Shown: positions 1 to 9,546, numbered from the stretch's first letter. The stretch is DNA of 64,000 nt from Gemmatimonadota bacterium (GCA_022710485.1 JAKLGU010000007.1:1-64000), one strand, 5' to 3'. Program-made: numbers and translations. Notes: generated from the letters alone by a model not told the origin.

Positions 1-1080
1 ACCTCCATCCGCGCCGGGCTCTCCATGGCGCAGATCGGCGAGTTCTCGTTCATCATCGCCGGCCTCGGCGTCGCGAGCGGCGCGACCGACTCCTTCCTCG
101 CGCCGGTGGCCGTCTTCGTGTCGGTAGTGACCGCCCTCCTCACCCCCGTGCTGCTCAGCCGCTCGACGGAGGTGGCCAACCTGGTCGATGCGAGGCTCCC
201 TCACTCCCTGCAGACTTACGCGACGCTCTACGGCTCCTGGGTGGAATCGGCCAGGACCGCCTCCGCGTCGAAGACCCCGGCCGCCCGCATCCGGCGTCTG
301 GCGAGGATCATCGTGTTCGACACGATCCTCCTCGCCACCATCCTGATCGGCGCGTCGCTGGCCCTCCGGACCGGCACGGCGCTGTTGGCCGCCTGGCTGG
401 GCCTGCCGGCGACGACGGTGCAGGGCGGGGCGCTGCTGCTGGCCCTCGCCGCGCTCTTTCCGCTGCTCTATGCCATCGTGCGCGCCGCCCGCTCGCTCGG
501 CGACACCATCTCGTTCCAGGCCATGCCCGCCGCGCGCGCCGGAAGCCCCGATTTCGGCGCCGCGCCGCGCCGTGCACTCCGGCTCACCGTCCAGATCGGC
601 GTGGTGCTGATCATCGGCGTGCCCACGGTGGCCGTGACGCTCCCGTTCCTCCCCGCCTACGGTGGCCCGCTCTTCGTCGCGATGCTGCTGGTCCTGCTGG
701 GCATCGCCTTCTGGCGCTCCGCCAGCAACCTCCAGGGGCACGTGCAGGCCGGCGCCAACATGATCGTCGAGGCGCTCGCCATGACCATGGAGCACCCGGC
801 CGCCGCCGGCAGCATCCTCGAGGAAGCGCGGCAGATGCTGCCCGGGATCGGCGAGCTGACCCAGGTGATCGTGGGCTCCCATGACGCGGCGGCCGGACGC
901 ACCCTCATGGAACTCAACCTGCGGGGACTGACCGGCGCTTCGGTGGTGGCGCTCTGTCGCGGGGAGGAACGGAAGGTGTTGCCGGCGGGGCACGAGGAGT
1001 TGCGGGCGGGGGACGTGCTGGCGCTCACCGGCTCCCAGGAGTCGATCGACGCCGCGACCGCCGTGATTCAGGGCGCCTGA
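1..1080 (+). CDS. CPA2-family cation:proton antiporter, C-terminal part (5' end outside window)
   Basis: The reading frame is open from base 1, and the first visible residues (TSIRAGLSMAQIGEFSFI) match the conserved KefB/CPA2 membrane helix GLxLAQIGEFSF, so the true start lies upstream of the window. Several hydrophobic helices follow (visible residues about 10-50, 105-160 and 195-235). The last 80 or so residues form a TrkA-C/RCK-C-like cytoplasmic domain. The family exchanges K+ or Na+ for H+ across the inner membrane, and TrkA-C domains usually bind regulatory ligands. I see no TrkA-N domain in the visible part. Its 3' end overlaps the convergent glycosylase gene by 13 bp. The ion is not predictable. 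Confidence 0.8.
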   Translation, partial: TSIRAGLSMAQIGEFSFIIAGLGVASGATDSFLAPVAVFVSVVTALLTPVLLSRSTEVANLVDARLPHSLQTYATLYGSWVESARTASASKTPAARIRRLARIIVFDTILLATILIGASLALRTGTALLAAWLGLPATTVQGGALLLALAALFPLLYAIVRAARSLGDTISFQAMPAARAGSPDFGAAPRRALRLTVQIGVVLIIGVPTVAVTLPFLPAYGGPLFVAMLLVLLGIAFWRSASNLQGHVQAGANMIVEALAMTMEHPAAAGSILEEARQMLPGIGELTQVIVGSHDAAAGRTLMELNLRGLTGASVVALCRGEERKVLPAGHEELRAGDVLALTGSQESIDAATAVIQGA

Positions 1081-1697
1081 TCGGTCGCCCGCCAGAGGTA
1101 CCACGACGCGACCGAGCGGAAGGGACGCCACCGCTCCCCGTGTCGCTCGATGCGGGACGGCTTCGGCCACTGCCGCGTTTCGTATGTGCGCTGGAATCCC
1201 TTCTGGATCCCGAGGTCGTGAATCGGCAGCACGTCGGGCCGGCCGAGCCGGAAGATCAACAACATCTGCACCGTCCACATGCCCACACCCCGCACCGCCG
1301 TCAATCGCGCGATGATCTCCTCGTCCGGCATCCGCCGCAGCGCGGCCGCGGTGGGCACTACCCCCTCCAGCGTCTTGGCCGCCAGGTCCCGCGCCGCGGC
1401 AAGCTTGGCGCGGGAAAGCCCCGCGCCGCGCAGCGCCTCTTCCGGCGCGTCGAGCAGCGCCTGGGGCGCGAGCGCCCGCCGCGCCGGGAAGAGCGCGCGC
1501 ACCCGCCCGTAGATGGTGGCGGCGGCCCTGCCGCTCAGCTGCTGGTAGACGATGGACTCCAGGAGCTCCTCGAAAGGGGAATGGCGCAGGCGCGGCTCGA
1601 GTTCGCACGGCCCCGACGTGCGGATGACGGCGGCCAGCGCCGGGTCGGCGTTCCGCAGGTGCCGGACGGCGGCGCGCGCGTCGAACGGCGCGATCAC
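1068..1697 (-). CDS. DNA-3-methyladenine glycosylase II (AlkA-like, HhH-GPD family)
   Basis: The product is 209 residues. The helix-hairpin-helix (VRGVGMWTVQMLL, near residue 135) is followed by LPIHDLGIQKG, which holds the expected catalytic Asp of HhH-GPD glycosylases. The early motif SIVYQQLSGRAA is also typical. It would excise alkylated bases and leave abasic sites for an AP endonuclease such as Nfo (17238-18152). The GTG start overlaps the uvrA stop (GTGA, 1694-1697), so it is probably translated with uvrA as a DNA-repair pair. It is shorter than E. coli AlkA and resembles the compact MAG1-like forms. Confidence 0.85.
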   Translation of the reverse strand: MIAPFDARAAVRHLRNADPALAAVIRTSGPCELEPRLRHSPFEELLESIVYQQLSGRAAATIYGRVRALFPARRALAPQALLDAPEEALRGAGLSRAKLAAARDLAAKTLEGVVPTAAALRRMPDEEIIARLTAVRGVGMWTVQMLLIFRLGRPDVLPIHDLGIQKGFQRTYETRQWPKPSRIERHGERWRPFRSVASWYLWRATDQAP

Positions 1698-4495
1698 GCC
1701 GGAACCTTGCTGAGCGCGCGCTCGAGGTACGGCTGCAGGTACCGGCCGGTGAGCGACTCCGCGCAGGCCGCCACCGTCTCGGGCGTGCCCTCCACCACCA
1801 GTCGCCCGCCGTCGTCCCCCGCCTCGGGCCCCAGGTCGATGATCCAGTCCGCCCGCTTGATCACGTCCAGATGGTGCTCGATGACGAGCACCGTGTTCCC
1901 GGCGTCCACCAGCCGGTCGAGCACCTGGAGCAGCACCCGCACGTCGTCGAGGTGCAGGCCCGTCGTCGGCTCGTCGAGGATATAGAGCTTCCGGGCGCCC
2001 TTCTTCTTCGCGCCGGCCAGCTCCCGGGCGATCTTGAGCCGCTGCGCCTCGCCGCCGGAGAGCGTGGTGGCCGGCTGTCCGAGGCGAAGATAGCCGAGCC
2101 CCACCTGGTGGAGGTGCCAGAGGGCCGCGCCGAGCTTCGGCTGGTGCCGGAAGCGGGTGATGGCCTCCTCGACCGTCCACTGCAGCACGTCGTCGATGGA
2201 CGCACCCTGGATCCTGACGTCGAGCAGCTCGCGCTTGAAGCGGCTGCCTCCGCAGACGTCGCACGGAACGAAGACGTCCGCGAGGAACACCATTTCCACC
2301 TGCACGTGCCCCGCTCCCTCGCACGCCTCGCACCGCCCGCCCGGCAGGTTGAACGAGAAGGTGGACGGGGTGTAGCCGCGCGCCAGCGACAGCGGCTGGC
2401 CCGCGAACAGCTCGCGGATGTCGTCGAAGCCCTTCACGTACGTGACCGGATTGGACCTCGGGGTACGGCCGATCGGCGACTGGTCCACGAGGAGCACGTC
2501 GGACACCAGTTCGGACCCCGAGAGCTCGGCCACCGCGCCGACCCGCTCGCCGAGATGGGACTTGGCCGAATGCCCGCCGTGCAGGCGACGCTCGAGCTCC
2601 CGGTAGATGATGTCGTGGACGAGGCTGCTCTTGCCCGACCCGGACACGCCGGTGACGACGGTGAGGGTGCCGAGGGGGATGTTGACGTCCACCCCCTTGA
2701 GGTTGTGGAGCGTGGCGCCGCGGACGCGAAGCCAGAGCGGTCCGGCGCTCCGGCGCGCGCTCGGCACCGCGATGCACTTGGTGCCCGAGAGGTACTGGCC
2801 GGTGAGGGTGGCGACCGCCTCGAGCGGTGGCCCGGCGTGCATGACCATGCCGCCCTTCTCGCCGGCGCCGGGGCCGAGCTCGAGCATGAAGTCGGCCTCG
2901 CGCACGGCGGCCAGGTCGTGCTCCACCACCAGCACGGTGTTGCCGAGATCCCGGAGCCGGTGCAGCAGCGCCAGCAGCCGGTCGGTGTCCCGCGGGTGGA
3001 GGCCGATGGAGGGCTCGTCGAGGACGTACATCGCGTCCACCAACTGGGAGCCGAGGGCGTTGGCCAAAGAGATGCGCTGCGCCTCGCCGCCCGAGAGGGT
3101 GCGCGCCTGCCGATCGAGTGTGAGGTACCCGAGCCCGACGTCGTCGAGGTACCGGAGCCGAGCGTCGAGCTGGTCGAGGATCAGTTGCGCGACCTGCTGC
3201 CGCGCCGGGCTCAACACCAGGCCCCGCAGCCATCCCCGCAGCTCGCCGACCGGGCGGGCGGTGACGTCCGCGATGGTGTCGCGGCCCACGCGCACCGCCA
3301 GCGCGTGCTCGTTGAGGCGGGTGCCCATGCAGTCGGGACAGGTGAGCGCGAGCTGGTACTGCCGCAGGAAGACGCGGATGTACTGCTTGTAGCGCTTTGG
3401 TTCGAGGCCGCGGAGGAACGGGATGATGCCGAGGAAGCGTCCCGACTTGCCGGTGAGCAGCAGGGCGCGGTCGGCCGCCTTGAGCCGCGCCCAGGGGCGG
3501 TTGGGGTCGATTCCGTGCTTCTTCGCGGTGTCGAGCAGGAGCCGCCGGCGCGCCTCGTACCGGGGCTTGGTCCAGGGGTCGATGGCCCCGTCCGACAGCG
3601 CCAGCGTCGCGTCCGGCACGATGAGCGACTCGTCGTATTCCAGCACGGCGCCGAACCCGTTGCACGCGGCGCAGGCGCCGCGGGGGTTGTTGAACGAGAA
3701 GAGCGCCGGCGTCGGCGCGCGCGCGGGCGTGTCGCACTGGCTGCAGCTCGGGTGTTCCGTGAACCGGAGGCGGCCGGCGTCGTGCACCACGACCGCGATC
3801 CCTTCCCCCTCCTGGAAGGCGGTGGTGATCGCCTCGACCAGCCGGTTCGGCGCGCCCCGGCCCGCCTCCAGCCGGTCCACCACGATAAGGAGGTCGGGCA
3901 CCGCCGTGAGGTCGGGGTAGGCCTCGAGGGCTTCGAGATGCACCGGCTCCCCGCCCGCCAGCAGCCGAAGGAAGCCAAGGGCCCGCAGGTTCTCCACGAT
4001 GGCCGCGTGACTGTTCCGGGCCGAGGCCGGGAGGGGGAAGCAGACCTGGAGGCGGCCGGCGCCGAGCGCCTCGACCGCCGCCGCGGCCCCCTGGGGCGTG
4101 TCCTGTCGGACGGTGCCGCCGCAATTCCGGCAGTAGGTGGTGCCCGCCCGGGCCCACAGGAGTCGGAGGTAGTCGTACACCTCGGTGGCCGTCCCCACGG
4201 TCGACCGGCTGGACACCGCGGGGTTGTGCTGCTGGATGGCCACGGCGGGGGCGATGCCGTCGAGCCGGTCCACCAGCGGCTTCGGCATCCGGTCGAGGAA
4301 CTGCTTCGCGTAGGTGGACAGCGATTCCGCGTAGCGGCGCTGCCCCTCGGCGTACAGGGTGTCGAACGCCAGCGAACTCTTCCCGGAGCCGGATGGACCG
4401 GTGACGACGATCAGCGCCCGGCGCGGAAGGTCGACGGTCACACCCTTGAGGTTGTGCTGGCGGGCATTCACGATTCGGATGACGTCCTGCGGCAT
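1694..4495 (-). CDS. uvrA: UvrABC excinuclease subunit A
   Basis: The 933-residue protein has two ABC ATPase halves. Walker A motifs are GPSGSGKSS (about residue 32) and GVSGSGKSS; Walker B motifs are YVLDEPSIGLHPRD and YILDEPTTGLHLDD; both signature motifs LSGGEAQR are present. Zinc-ligand cysteines appear in CSQC/CAAC, CPDC and the C-terminal CEAC/CDVC modules. UvrA dimers find DNA lesions and load UvrB for nucleotide excision repair, and Mfd (36696-39968) is its transcription-coupled partner. ATG at 4495 was chosen because homology starts there (MPQDVIRIVNARQHNLKG) and a TATCTT -10 box lies 5 nt upstream; an in-frame ATG at 4558 would add a nonconserved basic stretch. Confidence 0.96.
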   Translation of the reverse strand: MPQDVIRIVNARQHNLKGVTVDLPRRALIVVTGPSGSGKSSLAFDTLYAEGQRRYAESLSTYAKQFLDRMPKPLVDRLDGIAPAVAIQQHNPAVSSRSTVGTATEVYDYLRLLWARAGTTYCRNCGGTVRQDTPQGAAAAVEALGAGRLQVCFPLPASARNSHAAIVENLRALGFLRLLAGGEPVHLEALEAYPDLTAVPDLLIVVDRLEAGRGAPNRLVEAITTAFQEGEGIAVVVHDAGRLRFTEHPSCSQCDTPARAPTPALFSFNNPRGACAACNGFGAVLEYDESLIVPDATLALSDGAIDPWTKPRYEARRRLLLDTAKKHGIDPNRPWARLKAADRALLLTGKSGRFLGIIPFLRGLEPKRYKQYIRVFLRQYQLALTCPDCMGTRLNEHALAVRVGRDTIADVTARPVGELRGWLRGLVLSPARQQVAQLILDQLDARLRYLDDVGLGYLTLDRQARTLSGGEAQRISLANALGSQLVDAMYVLDEPSIGLHPRDTDRLLALLHRLRDLGNTVLVVEHDLAAVREADFMLELGPGAGEKGGMVMHAGPPLEAVATLTGQYLSGTKCIAVPSARRSAGPLWLRVRGATLHNLKGVDVNIPLGTLTVVTGVSGSGKSSLVHDIIYRELERRLHGGHSAKSHLGERVGAVAELSGSELVSDVLLVDQSPIGRTPRSNPVTYVKGFDDIRELFAGQPLSLARGYTPSTFSFNLPGGRCEACEGAGHVQVEMVFLADVFVPCDVCGGSRFKRELLDVRIQGASIDDVLQWTVEEAITRFRHQPKLGAALWHLHQVGLGYLRLGQPATTLSGGEAQRLKIARELAGAKKKGARKLYILDEPTTGLHLDDVRVLLQVLDRLVDAGNTVLVIEHHLDVIKRADWIIDLGPEAGDDGGRLVVEGTPETVAACAESLTGRYLQPYLERALSKVPA

Positions 4496-4545
4496 GCCAA
4501 AAGATAGTTGACCCCGCCTCCGCCGACCCGTACGTTTCCGCACCC
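4496..4545. promoter_or_regulatory. Divergent promoter region between uvrA and the flippase-like gene
   Basis: On the plus strand TTGACC (4508-4513), a 17-bp spacer and TACGTT (4531-4536) form a near-consensus sigma70 promoter, with the -10 box 9 nt before ATG 4546. On the minus strand TATCTT (4506-4501) lies 5 nt before the uvrA ATG; its -35 is weak. Both transcripts would start at or very near the initiation codon, and neither gene has an obvious Shine-Dalgarno sequence. Confidence 0.65.
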
Positions 4546-5646
4546 ATGGCCAACCCACTCTCCCCGAAACTGCTCCTCCGCGGGTTCGAGATCTTCGTCG
4601 GGATCTCCCTCGTGGGGTACGTCGCGGTGCTGTTCTACGGGGACAATCTCCCGGCCTTCTTGCACGGGCTCACCCAGCTGCACTGGGGATGGGTGCTGGT
4701 GGGACTGGCCCTGGCCTCTATGGACTGGATCGGCGGCGGGCTCCGGATCTGGGTGGTGGCGCGGGAGCTCCACCCCAACCCGCCGCTCAAGGGGATGCTG
4801 CTGGCCGGGGGGATGAGCGCCTGGGCTGCCTATCTCACGCCGCTGCAGTCGGGGGCGGCGCCGATGATGATCTACACCATGCGTCGGTACGGGGTCAGCG
4901 TGCCGGTGGGCATGACTACCGCGCTGGTCACCTTCATCGCCACCATCCTCTTCTTCGGCATCGCCGGCCCGCTGGCCATCTTCCTCGGCGCAGGGCAGTC
5001 GCTCGGCTCGAAGGGCGACCTGATGGGGCTCTCCCTCTACGATCTCTTCCTCGGGACGCTCGGCGTATTCGCCACGATCGGGATCCTGCTCGTGGTGGTG
5101 GTCGTCTTCCCGCAGGTGGCCCGGAACGGCATCCATCGCCTGGCGGTCTGGGTGGGCCGCCGGAGCCGCCGCGTCGAGGCCCGCCTGGAGAAGCTGCTCG
5201 TCGGCATCGACGAAGCGCACGTGAGCGTCGCCAAGTTCAACACCCCCCGCGGGTGGCTCTCGCTCTTCTGGGCCACCCTGCTCTCCGGGCCGTCGCACGC
5301 CAACAAGTTGCTGGCCGGGTACGTGGCGCTGCGCGTCATCGGGATCGAGGCCCACTTCGTGGACGTGCTCCTCGTCCAGACGCTCATCGCGTTCCTCCTC
5401 TACTTCGCGCCGACGCCGGGAGCCAGCGGCATCGCCGAGGTCCTGTCCGCCGTCGTGATGACCGCCTACGTCCCGGCGGCGATGACCCCCCTCTACACCC
5501 TCGCCTGGCGCACCATCCTCAGCTACTTCACCATCGCATTCGGCTTCCTGGTGTTCTCGCACTGGGTGCGCCAGGGGATCAAGGGGCTCGAAGAGCTGGG
5601 TGACGTACCCGCGCCGGCGGCCGCCGGCCCGGCCCACTCCGGATGA
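4546..5646 (+). CDS. Lysylphosphatidylglycerol synthase TM-region/UPF0104 flippase-like membrane protein
   Basis: This 366-residue integral membrane protein has about eight hydrophobic segments and matches the architecture of the MprF flippase-domain family (UPF0104/LPG_synthase_TM). The PTPGASGIAEVL segment near residue 290 is the family hallmark. No aminoacyl-transferase domain is attached, so a lipid-translocation role is possible but unproven. Its stop overlaps the start of the ABC exporter (ATGA at 5643-5646), which suggests shared involvement in lipid or envelope transport. Start ATG 4546 is supported by the well-formed promoter immediately upstream. Confidence 0.75.
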   Translation: MANPLSPKLLLRGFEIFVGISLVGYVAVLFYGDNLPAFLHGLTQLHWGWVLVGLALASMDWIGGGLRIWVVARELHPNPPLKGMLLAGGMSAWAAYLTPLQSGAAPMMIYTMRRYGVSVPVGMTTALVTFIATILFFGIAGPLAIFLGAGQSLGSKGDLMGLSLYDLFLGTLGVFATIGILLVVVVVFPQVARNGIHRLAVWVGRRSRRVEARLEKLLVGIDEAHVSVAKFNTPRGWLSLFWATLLSGPSHANKLLAGYVALRVIGIEAHFVDVLLVQTLIAFLLYFAPTPGASGIAEVLSAVVMTAYVPAAMTPLYTLAWRTILSYFTIAFGFLVFSHWVRQGIKGLEELGDVPAPAAAGPAHSG

Positions 5647-7442
5647 CCTCGCAGGAAGACGCCCTCGGCCGGTCCTACGACGCGGGACTGATGCGGAGGA
5701 TGCTCGGGTACCTGCGCCCCCGGCGCGGCTTGGTGGCCGTGGCGGTGGCGCTGCTCATCGTCAACGCCCTGCTGGCCCTGGTCGGCCCCGTCCTGACCCG
5801 GCAGGCGCTGGACGTCGCGGTGCCGGCGCGCGACCTCGGACTTCTCGGCACGCTCACGGGGCTCTACCTCGCCGCGCTCCTGCTGGAATTCGGAACCGAG
5901 TACGCGCAGGGGCTCCTGACGACGCACATCGGCCAGGGGGTGATGCACGACCTCCGGATGGAGATCTTCGGCCGCCTGCAGCGCCTGAGCGTCCCCTACT
6001 TCGACCGGCACCCGGTGGGTCGGCTCATGACCCGCGTCACCTCCGACGTCGAGACGCTGAACGAGCTCTTCTCCTCCGGCGTCGTGGCGATCTTCGGCGA
6101 CCTCTTCACCCTCCTCGCCATCATGGCGCTGATGACGTGGACGGACTGGCGCCTGGCGCTGGTGGCGTTCGCGGTCATCCCGCTGGTGTGGCTCACGGCG
6201 TATCTCTTCCGGCGGCAGGTGCGCGAGGCGTTCCGGGACATCCGGGTCCGCCTGGCCCGGCTGAACAGCTTCCTGCAGGAACATCTGTCGGGGATGCGGG
6301 TCGTCCAGCTCTTCGGCCGGGAGCGCGCCGCCGGCGACGAGTTCGCGGCGGTCAATCGTTCGCACCTCGACGCCCACCTTCGCTCCATCACCGTCTACGC
6401 CGTGTTCTTTCCCATCATCGAGGTGCTGGGCTCGGTGGCGGTGGCGCTCCTGCTCTGGTACGGCGGGGTGCGCTACGCCGACCAGACCCTCACCGTGGGG
6501 ACCCTCGCCGCGTTCATCCAGCTCACGCGTCGTTTTTTCCAGCCGCTGCAGGACCTGTCCGAAAAGTTCAACATCCTGCAGAGCGCCATGGCCTCCTCCG
6601 AGCGCATTTTCGGCCTGCTCGACGCCCCAATCACCGTCCCCGAACCGGTCACCCCCGCCACGCTGCCGCGTCCGGTCCGGGGCGAGGTGCGCTTCGAGGG
6701 CGTGTGGTTCCGGTACCGGCCGGAGGGGGCCTGGGTGTTGCGCGACGTCTCGTTTACCGCGTCGCCGGGGCAGACGGTCGCGCTGGTCGGGCAGACCGGG
6801 GCGGGGAAGACGACGGTCATCAGCCTCCTGCTCCGGTTCTACGATCCGGAACGGGGCCGGATCACGCTGGACGGAGTGGACATCCGGGACCTTCCCACCG
6901 CCGAGCTGCGCCGGTTCATCGGATTCGTGCAGCAGGACCTCTTTCTCTTCTCCGGAGACCTCCTCCACAACCTCCGCCTCGACGCACCGGTGCCGGAGGA
7001 GGCGGCCCGCGCCGCCGCCCGCCGGGTGGGCGCCGACCGGTTCATCGAGCGGCTGCCCGCCGGGTACGCCCACGTGCTGGGCGAACGGGGCAAGTCCCTG
7101 AGCGTAGGGGAGCGGCAGCTGCTCAGTTTTGCCCGGGCCCTGACGCTCGACCCCCGGATTCTGGTGCTCGACGAGGCCACCAGCTCGGTGGACACCGAGG
7201 CGGAGGCCCAGATCCAGCAGGCCATCGGCGAGCTGATGGCGGGGCGGACGAGCATCGTCGTGGCCCACCGCCTGAGCACGATTCTCCACGCCGACGAGAT
7301 CCTGGTCTTCCATCACGGAGAGATCCGGGAACGGGGCGGGCACCGGGCGCTGCTGGAGCGCCGAGGACTGTACGAGCGGCTCTACCGCCTGCAGCTGGCA
7401 GCACAGGACGCTTCCTTGCCTTCCCGGGCGGCGGAGGGGTAG
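5643..7442 (+). CDS. ABC exporter, fused permease and ATPase (MsbA-like)
   Basis: The 599-residue protein has an N-terminal six-helix ABC-exporter transmembrane domain (about 20-310) and a C-terminal nucleotide-binding domain. It shows Walker A GQTGAGKTT, signature LSVGERQL (the usual GG is VG here), Walker B ILVLDEATSSVD and H-loop VAHRLSTI. This half-transporter type works as a dimer and exports lipids, peptides or drugs from the inner membrane. It is translationally coupled to the upstream flippase-like gene. The substrate cannot be told from sequence. Confidence 0.9.
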   Translation: MTSQEDALGRSYDAGLMRRMLGYLRPRRGLVAVAVALLIVNALLALVGPVLTRQALDVAVPARDLGLLGTLTGLYLAALLLEFGTEYAQGLLTTHIGQGVMHDLRMEIFGRLQRLSVPYFDRHPVGRLMTRVTSDVETLNELFSSGVVAIFGDLFTLLAIMALMTWTDWRLALVAFAVIPLVWLTAYLFRRQVREAFRDIRVRLARLNSFLQEHLSGMRVVQLFGRERAAGDEFAAVNRSHLDAHLRSITVYAVFFPIIEVLGSVAVALLLWYGGVRYADQTLTVGTLAAFIQLTRRFFQPLQDLSEKFNILQSAMASSERIFGLLDAPITVPEPVTPATLPRPVRGEVRFEGVWFRYRPEGAWVLRDVSFTASPGQTVALVGQTGAGKTTVISLLLRFYDPERGRITLDGVDIRDLPTAELRRFIGFVQQDLFLFSGDLLHNLRLDAPVPEEAARAAARRVGADRFIERLPAGYAHVLGERGKSLSVGERQLLSFARALTLDPRILVLDEATSSVDTEAEAQIQQAIGELMAGRTSIVVAHRLSTILHADEILVFHHGEIRERGGHRALLERRGLYERLYRLQLAAQDASLPSRAAEG

Positions 7443-7446
7443 GTTT

Positions 7447-8748
7447 TTGAAGATGATTCAGCTCGAGCTCGGCGGAGAACGCTGGCCGCTCGCCACAGGA
7501 GAAACCGTCATCGGTTCGTCGCCCGCGGCGGCGGTACGCCTCGAGCATGCCGGCGTGCTGCCGCGCCATGCACTGGTGCACGCTTCCGCCGCCGGCGCGG
7601 CCATCCGACGGGCCGGAGACGACGCTGTGGTCTCGGTCAACGGGGTGCGCCTCGGCACCGATCCGGTGCCCCTGCTGCACGGCGACAAGATCCAGGTGGG
7701 CGTCGTCGAGCTGGCGGTCGTGGACGAACGGAAGGCCGGGGCGACGCGCATGGCCGATGCCACCGCGCTCCGGGCGGCCACCACGAGCCCCGCCCCCGCT
7801 TCCGCGCCTGCCGCCGGGCCGATGACAGGAGGGCGGCTCGTCAGCCAGAGCGACGGGCGGGAATACCAGCTGGGCAAGGCTTCGACGGTCTTCGGACGAG
7901 ACGCCACCTGCGACATCGTGATCGAGTCCACCGAAGTTTCCCGGCGCCACGCGACCATCGCGAACGGGCCGGAGGGGTTCGTATTCGAGGACGCGAGCGC
8001 CAACGGCGTGCTGGTGAACGGTGAGCGGGTCGCCGGGCGGCGCAACCTGGTCCGGGGCGACATCCTGCAGGTCGGGCCCGCCTCGTTCCGGTTCTACGCC
8101 GAGACCACGCCTGCGGCCGCCGCCCCGCCGCCCGGGGCGGCGCACCGTCTCTTCGACACGGTGCACGGGATCCCGGCCATGGTGCCGGCGTTTCCGTCGC
8201 GGCCGACCGCCCCGCCGCCGCTCGCCACCGTGCTGGTGCGGACCGGTGGGCTCCGCGGCCAGCGCCTGCCGATCCGGACGCCCGTGGTCAACATCGGACG
8301 GGCGGATTACAACGACCTGGTGTTCGGCGAGGAGAGCGTCAGCGCTTCCCACGCCAAGCTGCAGCGGCGCGAGGAGGTCTGGGTTCTGACCGACCTCGAC
8401 TCCACCAACGGGACCTTCGTGGACGGCGAGCAGGTCCACGGCGAGGTCCCGTTGATGCCGGGTTCTACAGTGCGTTTCGGCGACTTGACGGTGCTGTTCG
8501 ATCCGACCGACCTCCGCGGACCGCAACCGATGGGTGGCGGCACCAAGGTGGTCGGGGCCATCTCCATACCGGAAACCCCGCGCATGCCGGCGGCCCGGCC
8601 CGATCCGGTCCCCACGGCTGTCCAGCGTGGCAGGGTTCGGACCCGCGTCCCCTCCCGTAGGCCGGGGCTCCGGCGCGGGGTGCTCGTCCTGGTTGTGGCG
8701 CTCGCCGTCATCGCGGCCGTGGCCGCCTTCTACTTCTTCGGTCGTTGA
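7447..8748 (+). CDS. Membrane-anchored protein with three FHA domains
   Basis: The 433-residue product has a degenerate FHA-like repeat (about 1-90), two convincing FHA domains (about 125-210, with FGRDATCDIVI, SRRHA and NGVLVNG; about 265-350, with IGRADYNDLVF, SASHA and STNGTFVDG), an Ala/Pro linker and one C-terminal transmembrane helix (about 408-430) ending almost at the terminus. FHA domains bind phosphothreonine peptides, so this is probably a tail-anchored phospho-reader. It sits just before a PP2C phosphatase, the usual partner in Ser/Thr signalling; no kinase is in the window. TTG 7447 has the better spacing to GGAGGGG (7433-7439); ATG 7453, two codons later, is an alternative. Confidence 0.85.
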   Translation: MKMIQLELGGERWPLATGETVIGSSPAAAVRLEHAGVLPRHALVHASAAGAAIRRAGDDAVVSVNGVRLGTDPVPLLHGDKIQVGVVELAVVDERKAGATRMADATALRAATTSPAPASAPAAGPMTGGRLVSQSDGREYQLGKASTVFGRDATCDIVIESTEVSRRHATIANGPEGFVFEDASANGVLVNGERVAGRRNLVRGDILQVGPASFRFYAETTPAAAAPPPGAAHRLFDTVHGIPAMVPAFPSRPTAPPPLATVLVRTGGLRGQRLPIRTPVVNIGRADYNDLVFGEESVSASHAKLQRREEVWVLTDLDSTNGTFVDGEQVHGEVPLMPGSTVRFGDLTVLFDPTDLRGPQPMGGGTKVVGAISIPETPRMPAARPDPVPTAVQRGRVRTRVPSRRPGLRRGVLVLVVALAVIAAVAAFYFFGR

Positions 8749-8757
8749 CGAGGCTCC

Positions 8758-9492
8758 GTGCATTTTACCTGCGCCGCCCGAACTGACGTCGGTATTGTCC
8801 GCTCCGGCAACGAAGACAGCTACCTCATGCTGGCCGAGCGGGGTGTGTTCATCGTGGCGGACGGGATGGGGGGCCACGCCGCGGGCGAGGTGGCGAGCGA
8901 AATGGCCGTGCGGATCATCTCCCGCGAAATCGGCTCCCTGCGCGGCGTCCCCGACGCCGAGGCCTCGGAGCGGATCGCGCGGTCCATGGTCACCGCGAAC
9001 GAGGCCATCTTCGAGCGCACCCTGTCCGAGCACGACAAGCGCGGCATGGGCACCACCGCCACCGCGCTGGTGCTGCTGCCCGGCCGCTACTTCATCGGGC
9101 AGGTGGGCGACAGCCGGGCCTACCTCCTCCGCGACGGCGAGTTCCTCCAGATCACCCGCGACCACTCCTATGTCCAGGAACAGGTGGACGCCGGGCTGCT
9201 CACGCCGGAGCAGGCGCGGGTGCACCCCTACAGCAACGTCATCACCCGCTGCGTGGGGGCCGGCAGCGACGTGGTTCCCGACGTCTACTTCGGCGATCTC
9301 CGCGCCGGAGACGTCCTCCTCCTCGCGTCGGACGGGCTGACCGGGATGCTGGAGGACGAGCAACTGGTCAAGATCCTGGCCGACCCGCAGGGGCCCCAGG
9401 CCTGGGTGGACCGGATGATCACCGAGGCCAACCGCCGGGGCGGGCTCGACAACATCACGACCATCGTGGTCAAGATCGAATCACTGGACTGA
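8758..9492 (+). CDS. PP2C-family Ser/Thr protein phosphatase (Stp/PrpC type)
   Basis: The 244-residue single-domain protein carries the canonical metal-binding motifs: RSGNEDS near the start, ADGMGGHAAGE, GTTATAL, VGDSRAYLLRDG, ASDGLTGML and the C-terminal GGLDNITTIVV. The Asp residues in these motifs coordinate Mn/Mg for phosphomonoester hydrolysis. It would dephosphorylate Ser/Thr-phosphorylated proteins in the cytoplasm, probably including clients of the adjacent FHA protein, 9 bp upstream. The start is GTG 8758 because homology begins directly at HFTCAARTDVG and no earlier start is possible without entering the FHA gene. Confidence 0.93.
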   Translation: MHFTCAARTDVGIVRSGNEDSYLMLAERGVFIVADGMGGHAAGEVASEMAVRIISREIGSLRGVPDAEASERIARSMVTANEAIFERTLSEHDKRGMGTTATALVLLPGRYFIGQVGDSRAYLLRDGEFLQITRDHSYVQEQVDAGLLTPEQARVHPYSNVITRCVGAGSDVVPDVYFGDLRAGDVLLLASDGLTGMLEDEQLVKILADPQGPQAWVDRMITEANRRGGLDNITTIVVKIESLD

Positions 9493-9546
9493 TGGCCGAC
9501 GCCCCAAGTTGAAACGCGGGACCCCCTTCGCGCGTAGGGGCGCCCC

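Noticed and set aside
1871-4507. Long plus-strand open frame (878 codons) opposite uvrA
   Set aside because: It is antisense to a fully conserved uvrA and its translation is Arg/Glu/Gly/Val-rich without any domain; long shadow frames are expected at this GC.
1698-4553. Fusion of the AlkA-like glycosylase to a 950-residue upstream segment
   Set aside because: The upstream part is an out-of-frame reading of uvrA; the real start is GTG 1697 overlapping the uvrA stop.
5523-7343. Long minus-strand open frame (606 codons) opposite the ABC exporter
   Set aside because: The plus strand encodes an intact MsbA-like transporter with all ATPase motifs; the antisense product is low-complexity.
9500-9546. 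TTGAAA...TAGGGG as a promoter for the MacB-like permease
   Set aside because: The spacer would be 20 bp and the -10 is poor; not enough to call.
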